The translations under genes were made by a program, and so were the position numbers. 64,000 nucleotides of DNA, from the NCBI RefSeq assembly GCF_022347745.1, contig NZ_JAKRGC010000005.1, positions 19,699 to 83,698 on the forward strand. Direction: 5' to 3'. Positions 33,985-43,077 of the stretch are shown here, piece after piece. The stretch comes from Streptomyces sp. OfavH-34-F (GTDB lineage Bacteria > Actinomycetota > Actinomycetes > Streptomycetales > Streptomycetaceae). Each line of letters opens with the position of its first letter. The stretch's first letter is position 1. Under the pieces are notes generated by a model. That model ran no database searches and was not told where the DNA came from. It was given only the letters and a program-made list of their open reading frames with translations.

Positions 33985-34857
33985 ATGAACACGCCCTTCG
34001 AAGCCCTTCCCGGCGGCACCTGGATGCTGGGCGACGTGCCGGTAACCCGGTTCGGGTACGGTGCGATGCAGCTCGCCGGTCCGTGGGTGATGGGCCCGCC
34101 CGCCGACCGCGCCGGAGCCCTGGCGGTACTGCGCGAGGCGGTCGGCCTCGGGATCACCCACATCGACACCAGCGACGCCTACGGACCGCGCATCACGAAC
34201 GAACTGATCCGGGAAGCGCTCCACCCCTACCCGACATCGCTGTTGATCGCCACGAAGGTGGGAGCGACCCGCGACGCTCAGGGCGGCTGGCCCACGGCCC
34301 GGCGCCCCGAAGATCTGCGCCAACAGGTCCAGGACAACCTCCGCTCCCTCGGAGTCGAGAGGCTCGACCTGGTCAACATGCGCATGGGTGACGCTCAGGG
34401 GCCCCGGCCCGGCTCGATCACCGAAGCGTTCGAGACGCTCGCCGGCCTTCAGCAAGAAGGACTCATCCGCCACCTCGGCGTCAGCAACGTCACCGCCGAA
34501 CAGGTCGAGGAGGCACGAGGCATCGCCCCGGTCGTGTGCGTGCAGAACATGTACAACCTCGCCCACCGCCACGATGACGCCCTGGTGGACCACCTCGCCG
34601 CCGAGAACATCGCCTACGTGCCGTTCTTTCCCCTGGGAGGCTTCACGCCGCTGCAGTCCGAGGCCCTCTCCCGGGTCGCGGACCGGCTGCGAGCGACGCC
34701 CATGTCCGTCGCACTGGCCTGGCTGATGCAGCGCTCGCCGAACATCCTCCTCATTCCCGGCACCTCCTCGGCCGCGCACCTGCGCGAGAACATCGCCGGT
34801 GCCGGGCTCTCCCTCTCCCGTGACGACGTGGTCGAACTGGACACCATCGGCCACTGA
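33985..34857 (+). CDS. Aldo/keto reductase
   Basis: 290-aa AKR with the TIM-barrel signature: GYGAMQLAGPW, the catalytic-Asp/Tyr segment GITHIDTSDAYGP, the Lys in LLIATKVGA, and LGVSNVTAEQVEEAR. C-terminal ILLIPGTSSAAHLRENIAGA binds NADPH. It should reduce an aldehyde or ketone. ATG 33985 follows GGTGAAAGG. Divergent from the HxlR regulator, a common pairing for electrophile detoxification. Confidence 0.88.
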   Translation: MNTPFEALPGGTWMLGDVPVTRFGYGAMQLAGPWVMGPPADRAGALAVLREAVGLGITHIDTSDAYGPRITNELIREALHPYPTSLLIATKVGATRDAQGGWPTARRPEDLRQQVQDNLRSLGVERLDLVNMRMGDAQGPRPGSITEAFETLAGLQQEGLIRHLGVSNVTAEQVEEARGIAPVVCVQNMYNLAHRHDDALVDHLAAENIAYVPFFPLGGFTPLQSEALSRVADRLRATPMSVALAWLMQRSPNILLIPGTSSAAHLRENIAGAGLSLSRDDVVELDTIGH

Positions 34858-34894
34858 CCAGCACGCGGGGCCGTTATCGCGGCTTTACGGCGGC

Positions 34895-35392
34895 TCAGGG
34901 GTGAAGGCCGTTCCTTCTCGCCTGGCTCAACAGAGCCGTTGCCAGAGCTGGGTTACGCCCCAGGGCCAGGAACGCCAGGGGCGCGGAACCGTGCCGAGCG
35001 ATCTCGAACCTGTGAAAGGTCAGCCAGACCGACAAGGTGGCCGTCTGGTTCAGCCCGGCCATGCTGCTCCATCTCACCGCATCCCGCACACCGCCGAACA
35101 GGTTGGTGACGACCAGGCCGTCCGTGAGGACGTAGCACCTCTTGATCCCGAACCGGGCCGTTGCGCGCCTCCATGCCAGCATGAGGCCGTATATGGCGAG
35201 CACCGTGGCGACCGTGACGGCACCCTTGATGAACGCCGACGGCGGTTTTCTGACGAACAGCATGACGATTACGACGACCGCCAGTGCCACGAGGCCCCGC
35301 CGCGCCATCTGCAGGAGAGCGCCTCCTACTCCCGCGACGGCATAACTGCCGTGCAGCCGGCCGAGGCCGAGCCCGTTCACGTCCTGTCGCAA
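34895..35392 (-). CDS. Hypothetical membrane protein with PH-like domain
   Basis: 165 aa from TTG 35392, chosen because AGGAGG lies nine bases upstream; in-frame ATGs further out (35425, 35434) have no ribosome site. Two hydrophobic helices (LVALAVVVIVMLFV and AVTVATVLAIYGLMLAW) are followed by a domain with GIKRCYVLTDGLVVTNLFGG and a later VWLTFHRFEIA, a pattern seen in bacterial PH-like membrane proteins. No known role. It is downstream of the M20 peptidase promoter region but separate from it. Confidence 0.6.
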   Translation of the reverse strand: MRQDVNGLGLGRLHGSYAVAGVGGALLQMARRGLVALAVVVIVMLFVRKPPSAFIKGAVTVATVLAIYGLMLAWRRATARFGIKRCYVLTDGLVVTNLFGGVRDAVRWSSMAGLNQTATLSVWLTFHRFEIARHGSAPLAFLALGRNPALATALLSQARRNGLHP

Positions 35393-35462
35393 GATCGATC
35401 GCCTCCTGAGGAATGAATGACGCATCGGATGCACTGCGGTCGAGGGGAGTTCCTGTCGCCTC

Positions 35463-36638
35463 TCACGCGGAGTCTTTCCGGTGACGGTCGGGCCGTCGTC
35501 GCGTCTTCGCGACGAGTTGAGCGAGCAGCCGGGCGCGGGGGATCATCCGCGCGACCTCGACGTGCTCGGTGTCCGCGTGGGCGCCGCCGCCGACCGCGCC
35601 CAGGCCGTCCAAAGTCGGACAGCCCACCGCTGCCGTGTAGTTGCCGTCCGAGGCGCCGCCGACTGCGGCCGCCCGCAGGGGCTCCTGGCCGAGTTCGGCG
35701 GCGATGCGGGACGCGAGGGCGAACAGGTCGGCGGAGGCTGCCGGTTCCATGGGCGGCCGTTGCGCGCCGCCCAGGATCTCCAGCCTGGCGCCGGGCGTGC
35801 GGGCGGTGAGTCCGTGCATGAGCTGGTCGATCCACTCCTGCGCGTTCACGGTGGGAACGCGTACGTCCACTGCCACTCGCGCCTGGGCGGGCACCGTGTT
35901 GCGCGTGCTGCCGGCCGACAGCAGAGTCGGTGTGACGGTGGAGACGCCCAGGACGGGATGGGCGGCCCCGACGGCGCCCATCGCAGCCCCGACGCCGGCG
36001 ACAACGAGTACCTGGTGGGCGGCCTCGACGGCGGCGTTGACCCCTCGGTGCGGTTCCTGACCGGCGTGCGCGGCCTGGCCGTGGACCACGACCTCGTACC
36101 GCGAGGTTCCCTTGCGGGCGGTCTTGAGCGCGCCCTCCCCGTCCGCGGCCGCCTCCAGCACGAGGGCGGCCGCACACGTCCGCGCCGCCTCCTCGATCAG
36201 CTTCCGCGAGGTCGGTGAGCCGACCTCCTCGTCCCCGGTGACCAGCACGCACACCCCGTCCAAGGACCGCAGCGAGGCCAGGGCGTGGAACATCTGCACC
36301 AGACCGGCCTTCATGTCCAGGACGCCGGGGCCCCTTGCGATGCCGTCAGCCACCGACCAGGGATGGGTCCGGAGCGAGCCGATGGGCCAGACCGTGTCGT
36401 GGTGGCCCAGCAGCAGCACACGCGGAGTGCCGAAAGCCCATCGCAGATGGGTCACCCCGTCGATGACGATCCTCTCCGGCTCGACCCTCAGCAGCCTCGT
36501 GCCGAGGGCGCCGACCACCTCGGCGCTGCGCGTCATCGCCGCCTGGTCGGCCGAGAAGGACTCACAGGTGACGAGCTCCTCCAGATCGGCCAGCATCACC
36601 GGCAGGCTGAGCACGGACCCCGTGCTCACCGGCCCCAC
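35463..36638 (-). CDS. M20-family metallopeptidase (carboxypeptidase G2-like)
   Basis: 391-aa zinc hydrolase. Metal ligands and catalytic residues are visible in order: LLGHHDTVWP (His, catalytic Asp), PGVLDMKAG (bridging Asp), VTGDEEVGS (general-base Glu and ligand Glu), and GGGAHADTEHV near the C-terminus (His ligand). The lid domain lies between about 180 and 300 (RYEVVVHGQAAHAGQEPHRG). It cleaves an N-acyl amino acid or C-terminal glutamate-type bond. GTG 36638 is the first start; the ribosome site is weak. Divergent from a LysR gene that may regulate it. Confidence 0.87.
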   Translation of the reverse strand: MGPVSTGSVLSLPVMLADLEELVTCESFSADQAAMTRSAEVVGALGTRLLRVEPERIVIDGVTHLRWAFGTPRVLLLGHHDTVWPIGSLRTHPWSVADGIARGPGVLDMKAGLVQMFHALASLRSLDGVCVLVTGDEEVGSPTSRKLIEEAARTCAAALVLEAAADGEGALKTARKGTSRYEVVVHGQAAHAGQEPHRGVNAAVEAAHQVLVVAGVGAAMGAVGAAHPVLGVSTVTPTLLSAGSTRNTVPAQARVAVDVRVPTVNAQEWIDQLMHGLTARTPGARLEILGGAQRPPMEPAASADLFALASRIAAELGQEPLRAAAVGGASDGNYTAAVGCPTLDGLGAVGGGAHADTEHVEVARMIPRARLLAQLVAKTRRRPDRHRKDSA

Positions 36639-36859
36639 ACCTGTTCAACTCCCCGTCGCGACAACACACCGCCTCCTCGCACCTCAGGGGGGATTGGGAC
36701 AGCGACGCCCTGCCCTTCCGGTGCGCCGCCGCGTGAACGACGTTAGGGCCGATCAAGGCATGTCACCAGCGACGGGATTGCATAGGAGCCATGCGCCGTA
36801 CGCATGTCTTCGGACATGATGGCCGTGGGCCCGAGGGGGGTCTTGGCGGCGGGAGGAAC

Positions 36860-37744
36860 GTGTACGAGATCGATGCGCTGCGGCTGCTCGTGACAGTGGC
36901 CGAGACCGGTTCGTTCACGCATGCCGCCATCCGGCTCAACTACACGCAGTCCGCAGTGTCCCGGCGGATCGCCGCGCTGGAACAGCGGGCGGGCGGCCCC
37001 CTGTTCGAACGGCTGCCGAGGGGCGTACGGCTCAACCCCGCCGGGCGGGCGCTGCACCGGCATGCCGTCGAGGTGCTCGACCGGCTGGCGCGGGCGCAGC
37101 GGGAACTGGCTGTGCTGCATGCGGGCCACGGCGGACTGCTGCACGTGGGCGCGTTCGCCACCGCCAACATCCAGTTGGTGCCCACCGCCCTGCGTGCCCT
37201 CCAGGAGGCCAGGCCGGATGTCGAGGTCGTCGCGATCGAGGGCTCGACCGACACGTTGATGCGGCGCCTCACGGACGGGGCGCTGGACCTCGCCGTCGTC
37301 AGCGACTACCCGTCCGGGCTGCCCTCGGCCGACGGTGTCATCACGACCGAGCTGTGCAAGGACGAACTGCTCGTGGCCCTCCCGCGCGCGCACCGTCTGG
37401 CCGGAGCCAAGACGGTCGGCCTGCGGGAGCTACGCGACGAGCCCTGGGTGCAGAGTGCCTACGGTAACCGCCCGACGATGCTCGCCGACGCCTGTGCCCG
37501 GGCCGGCTTCGCCCCCAAGAAGGTCATCCGGATCGCGGAGTGGACCGGCAAGTTCGGCTACGTCGCCGCCGGACTCGGCGTGGCGCTGGTCCCTTCCCTG
37601 GCCGCCTGGGCCGTCCCCGACGAAGTCGTCCTGTGCCGCCTCGACGACCCCGCCCTGCACCGCACCCTCCACGCGGCCCTACCAGCCACCCCGCTGCCGG
37701 CAGCGCTGAAGCTGCGGGACCTGCTGCGCGACGGGGTCGGCTGA
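36860..37744 (+). CDS. LysR-family transcriptional regulator
   Basis: 294-aa LysR protein: HTH LRLLVTVAETGSFTHAAIRL then NYTQSAVSRRIAALEQRAGG, effector domain from about residue 90 (GLLHVGAFATANIQLVPTAL). GTG 36860 is preceded by GGGAGGA at ideal spacing; the longer frame from 36791 adds a non-conserved glycine-rich leader and is less likely. It is divergent from the M20 peptidase, with about 220 bases between, where its operator should lie. Confidence 0.88.
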   Translation: MYEIDALRLLVTVAETGSFTHAAIRLNYTQSAVSRRIAALEQRAGGPLFERLPRGVRLNPAGRALHRHAVEVLDRLARAQRELAVLHAGHGGLLHVGAFATANIQLVPTALRALQEARPDVEVVAIEGSTDTLMRRLTDGALDLAVVSDYPSGLPSADGVITTELCKDELLVALPRAHRLAGAKTVGLRELRDEPWVQSAYGNRPTMLADACARAGFAPKKVIRIAEWTGKFGYVAAGLGVALVPSLAAWAVPDEVVLCRLDDPALHRTLHAALPATPLPAALKLRDLLRDGVG

Positions 37745-37885
37745 ACCCATCGGTATGCCGAACTTCGCCTCAACGAGATCGCGAGACAGAAGCGCTGTGT
37801 CCCAGACGTTCCGAAAGCGGTCCTGCACAACCCTGAGCCCCCGGCGTGCAGGTACGGGCAACGGTGCGCCCGAGGCCCAGCCCCG

Positions 37886-38094
37886 CTACCCCTTGATGGC
37901 CCTGATGGGCTGACACGGGTTGCCCACGGCGACGACGCCGGAGGGGATGTCTCTCGTGACGACCGAACCGGCGCCGACGATGCTGTTGTCACCGATCGTC
38001 ACGCCAGGGGTGATGGTGACCGACCCGCCGAGCCACACGTTGTCGCCGATCACGACGGGCTCCGGAAGCTCCCACCCGTCGAGCCGACGCGCGA
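37886..38094 (-). pseudogene. C-terminal fragment of a hexapeptide (maltose/galactoside-type) acetyltransferase
   Basis: The last 65 residues of a left-handed beta-helix acetyltransferase are clear: PVVIGDNVWLGGSVTITPGV, TIGDNSIVGAGSVVTRDIP and VAVGNPCQPIRAIKG. Upstream the frame continues without homology into a different, opposite-strand remnant at about 38095, so the N-terminal two thirds are missing. The active-site His of the family lies in the missing part. Non-functional remnant. Confidence 0.75.
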
Positions 38095-38097
38095 TGC

Positions 38098-38303
38098 CCC
38101 TCAACCAGTCCGGCGTGACCCCGCCCCGCCAACGCGTCGTGGAGTTCCGCACCCTCAACATCCGCCACTGGGAAGCCCTCGTCGACGCCTGGTCCACCGG
38201 CGACGACCGCGCCCTCGACGACGTCTGGAGCGACCAGATCACCGACCTCGGCTCGCAGTGGGGCCAGTACGAGTACGTCACCAACATCGGCTTCGCCGCC
38301 TGA
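38098..38303 (+). pseudogene. C-terminal fragment of an unrecognised protein
   Basis: Plus-strand frame ending VEFRTLNIRHWEALVDAWST then DDVWSDQITDLGSQWGQYEY with the end VTNIGFAA. The composition is protein-like but there is no start codon or ribosome site; it begins abruptly next to the acetyltransferase remnant. I do not recognise the family. The two pieces together mark a rearrangement junction at about 38095. Confidence 0.45.
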
Positions 38304-38439
38304 CCCCCTCCCGAGTTCGTGACTGAGCCCTGTGGATCTGCCGCCGCGAAGTAGGGAACGTGTAAAGTTCCCCGCGGTGTGCCGGGAAGCCTGGTCGGCG
38401 ATTCCTGCCAGAGGTCTGTCCCGATCGAGGTTTACTCCC

Positions 38440-39684
38440 ATGGTTCTGATCGCCGTATTCGGTGTTGCGCTGCTGATCGCAGTGCTCTTGTCCGGTCTTG
38501 CCGCACGCACGGTTCTTTCGACCTCCTTTCTGTTTCTCGCCGGTGGCGCGCTGGTGAGTGACGGCTTCCTCGGGCTGATCCACATAACCCCGGACAGCGG
38601 AATCGTTTCAGTGACGGCCGACCTCGCTCTCTTCGCGGTGCTGTTCACCGACGGCATGCACGTCTCCTTTCCCAAGCTGCGAGCCAACTGGAAGAGCCCG
38701 GCACGCGCACTGGGGCTGGGCATGCCGCTGGCCTTCGCCGGCATGGCCCTGATCACGCACTACCTCGTCGGCCTGGACTGGACGACCTCGTTCCTCGTCG
38801 GAGCGGTGCTCGCCCCCACCGACCCGGTGTTCGCCTCGGCCATCGTCAGCCGCAGGGAGGTCCCCGCCAAGCTGCGCCAGCTGCTGAACGTGGAGAGCGG
38901 CATCAACGACGGGCTGGCGCTGCCGGTCGTGCTCATCTTCATCGCGGCTGCGGGACCCACCTCCGGCCATGCCGAGGCCGATCTCGGCAAGATCTCACTG
39001 GAGCTGGTGACCGGTCTCGCCCTGGGCATCGTGCTGCCTCTGGCCGTTGTCGCCCTCGTCAGGTTCCGGCTGCTGGGGGCCGAACCGAAGCTTCAGCCGC
39101 TGCTGCCCCTCGCCGTCGGCGTGATCCTCTACGCGACCTGCCACCTCACCCACGCCAACCCCTACCTGGCCGCCTTCTCCGCCGGCGCGGTCCTCGCCGC
39201 GCGCTCGACGGAGGCGAAGGAGGCGTTCGAACCCCTCGGCGAAGCCTTGGCCGAGCTGGCCAAGTTCGCAGCCCTGCTCGTCTTCGGCGCCCTGCTGACC
39301 CCGCACCTGTTCGGTCAGCTCTCCTTCGGCGGGTACGTGGCCGCGGTACTGGCGATCGTCCTGATCCGTCCGGCCTCGCTCCTGCTGTCCCTGTACGGCA
39401 CGCGCTTCGACCGCAAGGAGAAGCTCGTGGCGGCGTGGTTCGGCCCGAAGGGCTTCGCGTCCGTCGTGTACGGGCTGCTGGTACTGCAGGCCGGAATCCC
39501 GCAGGGCGAAGAGGCATACACCCTCATCGCCGTCTGCATCGCCTTCTCGATCATCGCCCACAGCAGCACCGATGTGCCCATCGCCCGGCTCTTCGATGTC
39601 GAGGAACTCGCAGGGGTCGACGCCGCGAGCCCGAATACGGTGCCTGCCGGGGAGCGCGCCGCCGACAAGGCCGCCGTCCGATGA
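38440..39684 (+). CDS. Cation/proton antiporter (CPA1/NhaP-like)
   Basis: 414-aa integral membrane antiporter with about twelve helices. Diagnostic segments are VGAVLAPTDPVFASAIVSRR (helix 5 region) and LLNVESGINDGLALPVVLIF, which carries the ion-binding ND pair. It exchanges Na+ or K+ for protons. ATG 38440 follows GATCGAGG; an upstream in-frame ATG would add a polar, non-conserved leader. It lies 115 bases before the potassium channel genes on the same strand and probably works with them in K+/pH balance. Confidence 0.85.
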   Translation: MVLIAVFGVALLIAVLLSGLAARTVLSTSFLFLAGGALVSDGFLGLIHITPDSGIVSVTADLALFAVLFTDGMHVSFPKLRANWKSPARALGLGMPLAFAGMALITHYLVGLDWTTSFLVGAVLAPTDPVFASAIVSRREVPAKLRQLLNVESGINDGLALPVVLIFIAAAGPTSGHAEADLGKISLELVTGLALGIVLPLAVVALVRFRLLGAEPKLQPLLPLAVGVILYATCHLTHANPYLAAFSAGAVLAARSTEAKEAFEPLGEALAELAKFAALLVFGALLTPHLFGQLSFGGYVAAVLAIVLIRPASLLLSLYGTRFDRKEKLVAAWFGPKGFASVVYGLLVLQAGIPQGEEAYTLIAVCIAFSIIAHSSTDVPIARLFDVEELAGVDAASPNTVPAGERAADKAAVR

Positions 39685-39799
39685 CCGTCCTGGGCGCGGA
39701 AGAACGGGGGACGGAGGCGCCGGGGCCCGCGACGCGTCCGGTCGCGCCCCGCCCGAGTGTGCGAACGATGCCGGTGACCGACCGTGTCGGAGGAACGTC

Positions 39800-41143
39800 G
39801 TGGTGAGCCGGCGATGGCCGCGCCTGCGGCACCCGGCCCAGGTGGTCGTGGCCGGCTTCGCCACGGCGATCGCGGTCGGCACCGGCCTGCTGATGCTGCC
39901 GGCGGCCAAGGCCGGACCGGGCGGAGCTGGCGTGCTGGAGGCCCTGTTCACCTCGACGTCCAGTGTGTGCGTGACCGGCCTCATCGTGGTCGACACCCCC
40001 GGGTACTGGACCGGGTTCGGCCAGGCCGTCATCCTGGCGCTCATCCAGGTGGGCGGCTTCGGCATCATGACCTTCGCCTCGCTGCTGGTTCTGCTGGTCT
40101 CCCACCGCATGGGCCTCAAGGCCCGCATGACGGCAGCCGCGGAGACAAAGGCGCTGGGGCTCGGGGACGTCCGCGTGGTGGTCGTCGGGGTGGTCAAGGT
40201 CAGCCTGGTGCTGGAGGCGGTGACCGCGCTCGCCCTGGCCCTGAGGTTTGCCACCGGCTACGACGAACCCTGGCCCAGGGCGCTCTGGCTGGGGGTCTTC
40301 CACGCCATCTCGGCATTCAACAACGCCGGCTTCGCCCTCTACTCCGACAGCCTGATGGGCTTCGCCACCGATCCGTACATCTGCCTGCCCATCGCGATGG
40401 CCGTCATCGCGGGAGGACTGGGCTTCCCCGTGCTCTTCGAACTGCGCCGCCGCATCCGTACCCCCCGCGGCTGGTCCCTGCACACCAAGATCGTGCTGTG
40501 CACCTCGGCGGTCTTCCTGGTCGGCGGCAGCGTCTTCGTCACCGCACTCGAATGGTCCAACGCCGCGACCCTGGGCCCGCTGGACGTACCGGGAAAGCTG
40601 CTCGCGGGATTCTTCCAGGGCGTCATGCCGCGCACCGCCGGTTTCAACAGCATCGACACCTCCCAGATGACTCCGGCGAGCTGGCTGGGCACAGACGTAC
40701 TGATGTTCATCGGCGGAGCCAGCGCCGGCACCGCCGGCGGCATCAAAGTCACCACCTTCGCCGTGCTGTTCTTCGTCATCTACGCCGAGATCCGCGGCGA
40801 GGGAGCCGTCAACATCTTCAACCGCCGTCTGCACGGCGACCTCCAGCGCCAGGCCCTGACCGTGGTGCTGCTCTCCGTGGGCGCCGTCGCCATCACCACG
40901 GTGACCTTCATGGTCTTCTCCGACCACAGCCTGGACCGGTCGTTGTTCGAGGTCGTATCGGCCTTCGCCACCGTCGGCCTGTCCACCGGCATCACCGCCG
41001 ACCTGCCCTCCGGCTTGCAGTTGCTGCTGATCGCGCTGATGTTCCTCGGCCGGCTCGGCCCCATCACCGTCGCCTCCGCACTCGCCCTGCGCAGCCGGGT
41101 CCGCCTGTACGACCTTCCCGAGGAGCGACCCGTCATTGGCTAG
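39800..41143 (+). CDS. ktrB: Potassium uptake channel subunit KtrB/TrkH-like
   Basis: 447-aa membrane protein of the Trk/Ktr/HKT superfamily with four repeated pore units. Selectivity-filter glycines appear in TSTSSVCVTGLIV, ISAFNNAGFAL, GVMPRTAGFNSI and SAFATVGLSTGIT. The intramembrane loop GGASAGTAGGIKVTT of the third unit is conserved. Length fits KtrB better than TrkH. GTG 39800 (or 39803) follows GGAGGA. It overlaps the start of its cytosolic regulator, the next gene. Imports K+. Confidence 0.88.
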   Translation: MVSRRWPRLRHPAQVVVAGFATAIAVGTGLLMLPAAKAGPGGAGVLEALFTSTSSVCVTGLIVVDTPGYWTGFGQAVILALIQVGGFGIMTFASLLVLLVSHRMGLKARMTAAAETKALGLGDVRVVVVGVVKVSLVLEAVTALALALRFATGYDEPWPRALWLGVFHAISAFNNAGFALYSDSLMGFATDPYICLPIAMAVIAGGLGFPVLFELRRRIRTPRGWSLHTKIVLCTSAVFLVGGSVFVTALEWSNAATLGPLDVPGKLLAGFFQGVMPRTAGFNSIDTSQMTPASWLGTDVLMFIGGASAGTAGGIKVTTFAVLFFVIYAEIRGEGAVNIFNRRLHGDLQRQALTVVLLSVGAVAITTVTFMVFSDHSLDRSLFEVVSAFATVGLSTGITADLPSGLQLLLIALMFLGRLGPITVASALALRSRVRLYDLPEERPVIG

Positions 41144-41825
41144 GAAATCCACCCCCAGGAAGCAGCGCACGAGCCCCAAGAGCTCCGTGGTCGTCATCGG
41201 GCTGGGCCGCTTCGGACGCGCGCTGGCACTGGAACTCATCGACGAGGACACCGAGGTCCTCGGCATCGACGAGAACATGGAAGTCGTCCAGTCCCTCTCC
41301 AGCTCCCTCACTCACACCGTGCGCGCCGACTCCACCAAGGAGACCGTCCTTCGCCAGCTCGGAGTCCACGAGTTCGACCGCGCCGTCGTCGCCATCGGAA
41401 CCGACCTCGAAGCCAGCATCCTCACCGCCTCCCTGCTCATCTCCTTCGGCATCGACCACGTATGGGCCAAAGCCACCAGCGAAGCCCACGGCCGCATCCT
41501 TACCCAGCTGGGCGTCCACCACGTCGTCTACCCCGAACACGACATGGGCCAGCGCGTCGCCCACCTTGTGCGGGGCAGCATGCTCGACTACATCGAGTTC
41601 GAGGACGACTTCGCCATGGTCAAAACCAGTCCGCCCACCGACATCATCGGCCTCCCCCTGGCCAACAGCGCCGTCCGCACACGGCACGGCGTCACGGTCG
41701 TAGCGATCAAACGCCCCGGCGAAGACTTCACCTACGCCACCCCGGAGACCGTGGTGGAAGCGCAGGACACCATCATCGTCGCCGGACGCACCCGCGCCAC
41801 CGAACGCTTCAGCGAACTGCACTGA
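41136..41825 (+). CDS. ktrA: Cytosolic RCK regulator of potassium uptake, KtrA-like
   Basis: 229-aa protein with one RCK_N domain (VVVIGLGRFGRALALELIDE, nucleotide motif GxGxxG; acidic Asp of LGIDENMEVV) and one RCK_C domain (about 145-225, SPPTDIIGLPLANSAVRTRH). A single RCK pair is the KtrA layout (TrkA has two). It forms a ring that gates the KtrB channel in response to ATP/ADP. TTG 41136 overlaps the ktrB end by eight bases, with CGAGGAG upstream, so translation is coupled. Confidence 0.88.
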   Translation: MARKSTPRKQRTSPKSSVVVIGLGRFGRALALELIDEDTEVLGIDENMEVVQSLSSSLTHTVRADSTKETVLRQLGVHEFDRAVVAIGTDLEASILTASLLISFGIDHVWAKATSEAHGRILTQLGVHHVVYPEHDMGQRVAHLVRGSMLDYIEFEDDFAMVKTSPPTDIIGLPLANSAVRTRHGVTVVAIKRPGEDFTYATPETVVEAQDTIIVAGRTRATERFSELH

Positions 41826-42000
41826 CCCCGCCCGGCACACCCCCGGCTGGACCCCGCACCGACCTGGAGGCTGTCTCCCCGGCCCCTTGACCTCGGCGCG
41901 GCCTGAAGGCGAACGGGATCGTGTTCAGTGCCGTGCCGGGGCGCTCGCAGGCCGTGTGCCGGGGCAGGAGGCCCGGCGTTCATGTGGGTGACAGCAGCGA

Positions 42001-42040
42001 GGACAGTCTGTTCCCCTCGGCATGGGGAGACAGACTGTCC
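42001..42040. terminator. Hairpin between convergent ktrA and quinone oxidoreductase genes
   Basis: GGACAGTCTGTTCCCC pairs with GGGGAGACAGACTGTCC across a 7-base loop, with a single bulged base. It lies six bases after the oxidoreductase stop (minus strand) and 175 after ktrA. Likely terminator for the minus-strand gene and possibly for both. Confidence 0.7.
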
Positions 42041-42045
42041 CCTCG

Positions 42046-43005
42046 TCAGGCGACTTCCAGCACGATCTTGCCGCGGGTGTGGTTGGTTTCACCGAGCTCA
42101 TGGGCGGCGGCGGCCTGCTCCAGCGGGAAGGTCGCGGCTACCTCGACCTTGACGGCGCCGTCGGCGATCAGCCCGCCGATGGTGGTCAGCGCGACTCCGT
42201 CGGGCTCGACGAGGTAGGCCGACGCCCGGAAGCCGCCCGCGGCGGCTGCATCGGCCAGCTCGCCGGACAGGCCCGAGGGCACGGCCACGATCAGACCGCC
42301 GGGGCGCAGCACCGAGGCGGTCCGGACCTGGTCGAGCCCGGTCAGCTCGACGATGACGTCGATGTCCTCGATCAGCGAGAGGTGGCCGGCACCGTGGTAG
42401 TCGACGACCTCGTCGGCGCCGAGCTCGCGCAGCCAGTCATGGTTGCGGGCGCTGGCGGTGGCGGTGACGTGCGCGCCGAGGTACTTGGCGAACTGGACGG
42501 CGAAGTGGCCCACGCCCCCGGCGCCCGCAGTGATCAGGACCCGGTCGCCGGCCTTGACACCAGCGGTGTCGACAACGACCTGCCAGGCGGTCAGCGCGGC
42601 CAACGGCACTGCGGCGGCTTCGATGTCGCTGACCGCATCGGGGGTCTTGGCGAACTGACGCGCCGGAGCGGTTACGTACTCGGCGTAGCCACCGGCCTGG
42701 CGCGGGAACCACGGCATCCCGAAGACCCGGTCACCGGCCTTCAGCGTGGTGACGCCGAAGCCGACCTCCTCGACGACGCCCGCGACATCCCATCCGAGCA
42801 CGAACGGCGGCTCACCGAGGACGCCGGCCATGCCGTGGCCCTGGCGGGTCTTCCAGTCCACGGGGTTCACGCCGGCTGCGGCGACGCGGACGAGGACCTC
42901 GGTCGGGAGGGGGACCGGACGGGGGACGGTAGTGAGGACGAGCTCGTCAGCAGCACCGAAGCGCTGCTGGGTGATGGTGCGCATAGAAGGGGTGTTGTTG
43001 TTCAT
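42046..43005 (-). CDS. NADP-dependent quinone oxidoreductase-like protein (MDR)
   Basis: 319-aa zinc-free medium-chain reductase of the QOR/zeta-crystallin type: AAGVNPVDWKTRQG, the cofactor motif TAGAGGVGHFAVQFAKYLGA, and ELGADEVVDY. It uses NADPH to reduce quinones or enones. ATG 43005. It is divergent from a GlxA-type regulator, and a perfect inverted repeat lies between them. A terminator-like hairpin follows its stop. Confidence 0.87.
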   Translation of the reverse strand: MNNNTPSMRTITQQRFGAADELVLTTVPRPVPLPTEVLVRVAAAGVNPVDWKTRQGHGMAGVLGEPPFVLGWDVAGVVEEVGFGVTTLKAGDRVFGMPWFPRQAGGYAEYVTAPARQFAKTPDAVSDIEAAAVPLAALTAWQVVVDTAGVKAGDRVLITAGAGGVGHFAVQFAKYLGAHVTATASARNHDWLRELGADEVVDYHGAGHLSLIEDIDVIVELTGLDQVRTASVLRPGGLIVAVPSGLSGELADAAAAGGFRASAYLVEPDGVALTTIGGLIADGAVKVEVAATFPLEQAAAAHELGETNHTRGKIVLEVA

Positions 43006-43042
43006 GGCAGCAACTCTGGCGGCGCTCGCGCAACCCCTGTGA

Positions 43043-43058
43043 GTGGCAGAAATGCCAC
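43043..43058. promoter_or_regulatory. Inverted repeat between divergent oxidoreductase and regulator
   Basis: GTGGCA-GAAA-TGCCAC, a perfect 6-bp inverted repeat in the 70-base gap between the two divergent genes. It sits immediately before the regulator start and so could serve for autoregulation and for control of the oxidoreductase. Confidence 0.5.
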
Positions 43059-43077
43059 CATGCATAAACTTCCGGCC

